Below, piece by piece: positions 47,587 to 48,252 of a stretch of DNA of 48,252 bases (position 1 is the first letter of the stretch; each line of letters begins with the position of its first letter). The DNA is from Methylococcales bacterium (GTDB lineage: Bacteria; Pseudomonadota; Gammaproteobacteria; Methylococcales; Methylomonadaceae): contig QVQF01000071.1 in assembly GCA_003584895.1 (NCBI GenBank), positions 1-48,252 on the forward strand. The letters are read 5' to 3'. The notes under the pieces are model-generated. The model was given only the letters and a program-made list of their open reading frames with translations, searched no databases and had not been told where the DNA came from. A program made the position numbers and the translations under genes.

Positions 47587-48252
47587 CTACTTTACATATT
47601 GCTGAGCGGCTAAACGATAGCGCTCAGCCATAGTTTCTCGTAAGCTCTCAGGCGCTAGTACTTCTATATCCGGCCCAAAGCTATTCAACCATCTTATGAG
47701 TTGCGGTGTATCTAACACCTCGGCGCTGACTTTAATGGTTTGCGGATCAAGATGCGTAATGTGTTGATCTTGAGCTAACGGCGTTTCAATTAAATGATGC
47801 CCCGCACCATTCTTAAAAATCGCAACAAGCTCAATAGCCTGTGCAATACCACCAAAACCAAAGCCACCTTGATCTATATAGGCTTGTAAATCAAAATGCT
47901 CTAATGGACATAACAGCTCATCTTTAACAGTGACTTTTTGAATACGATGCAGCACTAACAAACGTAAATCTTGATGTTCATTAATAGTCACCACTAAATA
48001 AATGACCTTGCCGTATTGAACCAAGCCTTGTATATGCACACTGTCATAGTGTTTAGCTACAGCACTACTCGTGGCAAGATAATCCATCTCGACTTGATAA
48101 CCCTGCATTAAGGCGCTATAGACGGTGCGTTGAATTGAGGCATCGATGCTCGGTGCCAGCAAATGTTGCCCAGGTGATAATACTTTCACCTTTTTCAGCC
48201 AGCTTTGTAACTTTGAATCACTATGCTCCACCGAGAAAGCATGTCTTGCAGC
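47587..48252 (-). CDS. WYL-domain transcriptional regulator, N-terminus beyond the window
   Basis: The reading frame is open to the window edge, so the true start lies outside; a GTG at 48231 is unlikely to be the real start. The visible part of about 220 residues holds the WYL ligand-binding domain: AYSALMQGYQVEMDY-type YSALMQGYQVEMDYL near residues 50-65 of the visible part, then YLVVTINEHQDLRLLVLHRIQKVTV. A C-terminal WCX-like segment (LIRWLNSFGPDIEVLAPESLRETMAERYRLAAQQY) follows. Such proteins carry an N-terminal winged helix and sense nucleotides or DNA damage signals. Whether it regulates the nearby toxin-antitoxin pair is unknown. Confidence 0.85.
   Translation of the reverse strand, partial: AARHAFSVEHSDSKLQSWLKKVKVLSPGQHLLAPSIDASIQRTVYSALMQGYQVEMDYLATSSAVAKHYDSVHIQGLVQYGKVIYLVVTINEHQDLRLLVLHRIQKVTVKDELLCPLEHFDLQAYIDQGGFGFGGIAQAIELVAIFKNGAGHHLIETPLAQDQHITHLDPQTIKVSAEVLDTPQLIRWLNSFGPDIEVLAPESLRETMAERYRLAAQQYVK

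Overview
This window looks like chromosome from a low-GC gammaproteobacterium, most likely a type I methanotroph (order Methylococcales). Two groups of genes point there. First come serine-cycle and C1 genes: malyl-CoA lyase, malate thiokinase, serine-glyoxylate aminotransferase, hydroxypyruvate reductase and a formaldehyde-activating enzyme. Second comes ordinary gammaproteobacterial housekeeping synteny: fur/bamE divergent, pyrG-kdsA-eno-ftsB, truB-rpsO-pnp, ilvB-ilvN-ilvC. I cannot fix the genus. No methane monooxygenase or methanol dehydrogenase gene lies here.

Layout. 1-2030: def and rsmB, without fmt between them. 2031-10710: the C1 block. A minus-strand unit mclA-mtkA-mtkB runs into a Sel1-repeat membrane protein whose leader can form two mutually exclusive hairpins. 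A divergent plus-strand unit runs sga, terminator, helical-repeat protein, HEPN-like protein, hprA; fae follows from its own upstream region. Malate is activated by MtkAB and cleaved by Mcl to glyoxylate and acetyl-CoA. Sga uses glyoxylate to turn serine into hydroxypyruvate and glycine, and Hpr reduces hydroxypyruvate to glycerate. 10724-14222: truB, rpsO, pnp. 14288-19854: pentapeptide protein, an Old Yellow Enzyme, then a minus-strand operon of GNAT-nitrilase fusion, ornithine decarboxylase-like enzyme and cupin, probably polyamine-related.

19953-26801: lolD with a single LolC/E-type permease, fur, bamE, the AMMECR1/Memo/AmrS trio (AMMECR1 interrupted by an in-frame TGA), and ispD-ispF. 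26946-31684: a two-helix K+-channel-like protein and pyrG-kdsA-eno-ftsB. 32149-39772: ilvBNC, erpA, argC, a quinone oxidoreductase, a mercaptopyruvate-type sulfurtransferase, and panD. 39998-45626: a TolC/adaptor/RND efflux operon. 45951-48252: yfbR, a Phd/VapC-like toxin-antitoxin pair with a perfect palindromic operator, and the C-terminal part of a WYL regulator cut by the window edge.

Small palindromic repeats of at least one clear family (TGGGTTAAC...GTTAGCCCA) are scattered between genes and seem to have been used as terminators or leader hairpins. I saw no tRNA, rRNA, CRISPR array, prophage or complete insertion sequence. The least explained parts are the helical-repeat/HEPN pair coupled to hprA, the switch-like leader at 2825-2860, and the GNAT-nitrilase/decarboxylase/cupin operon.
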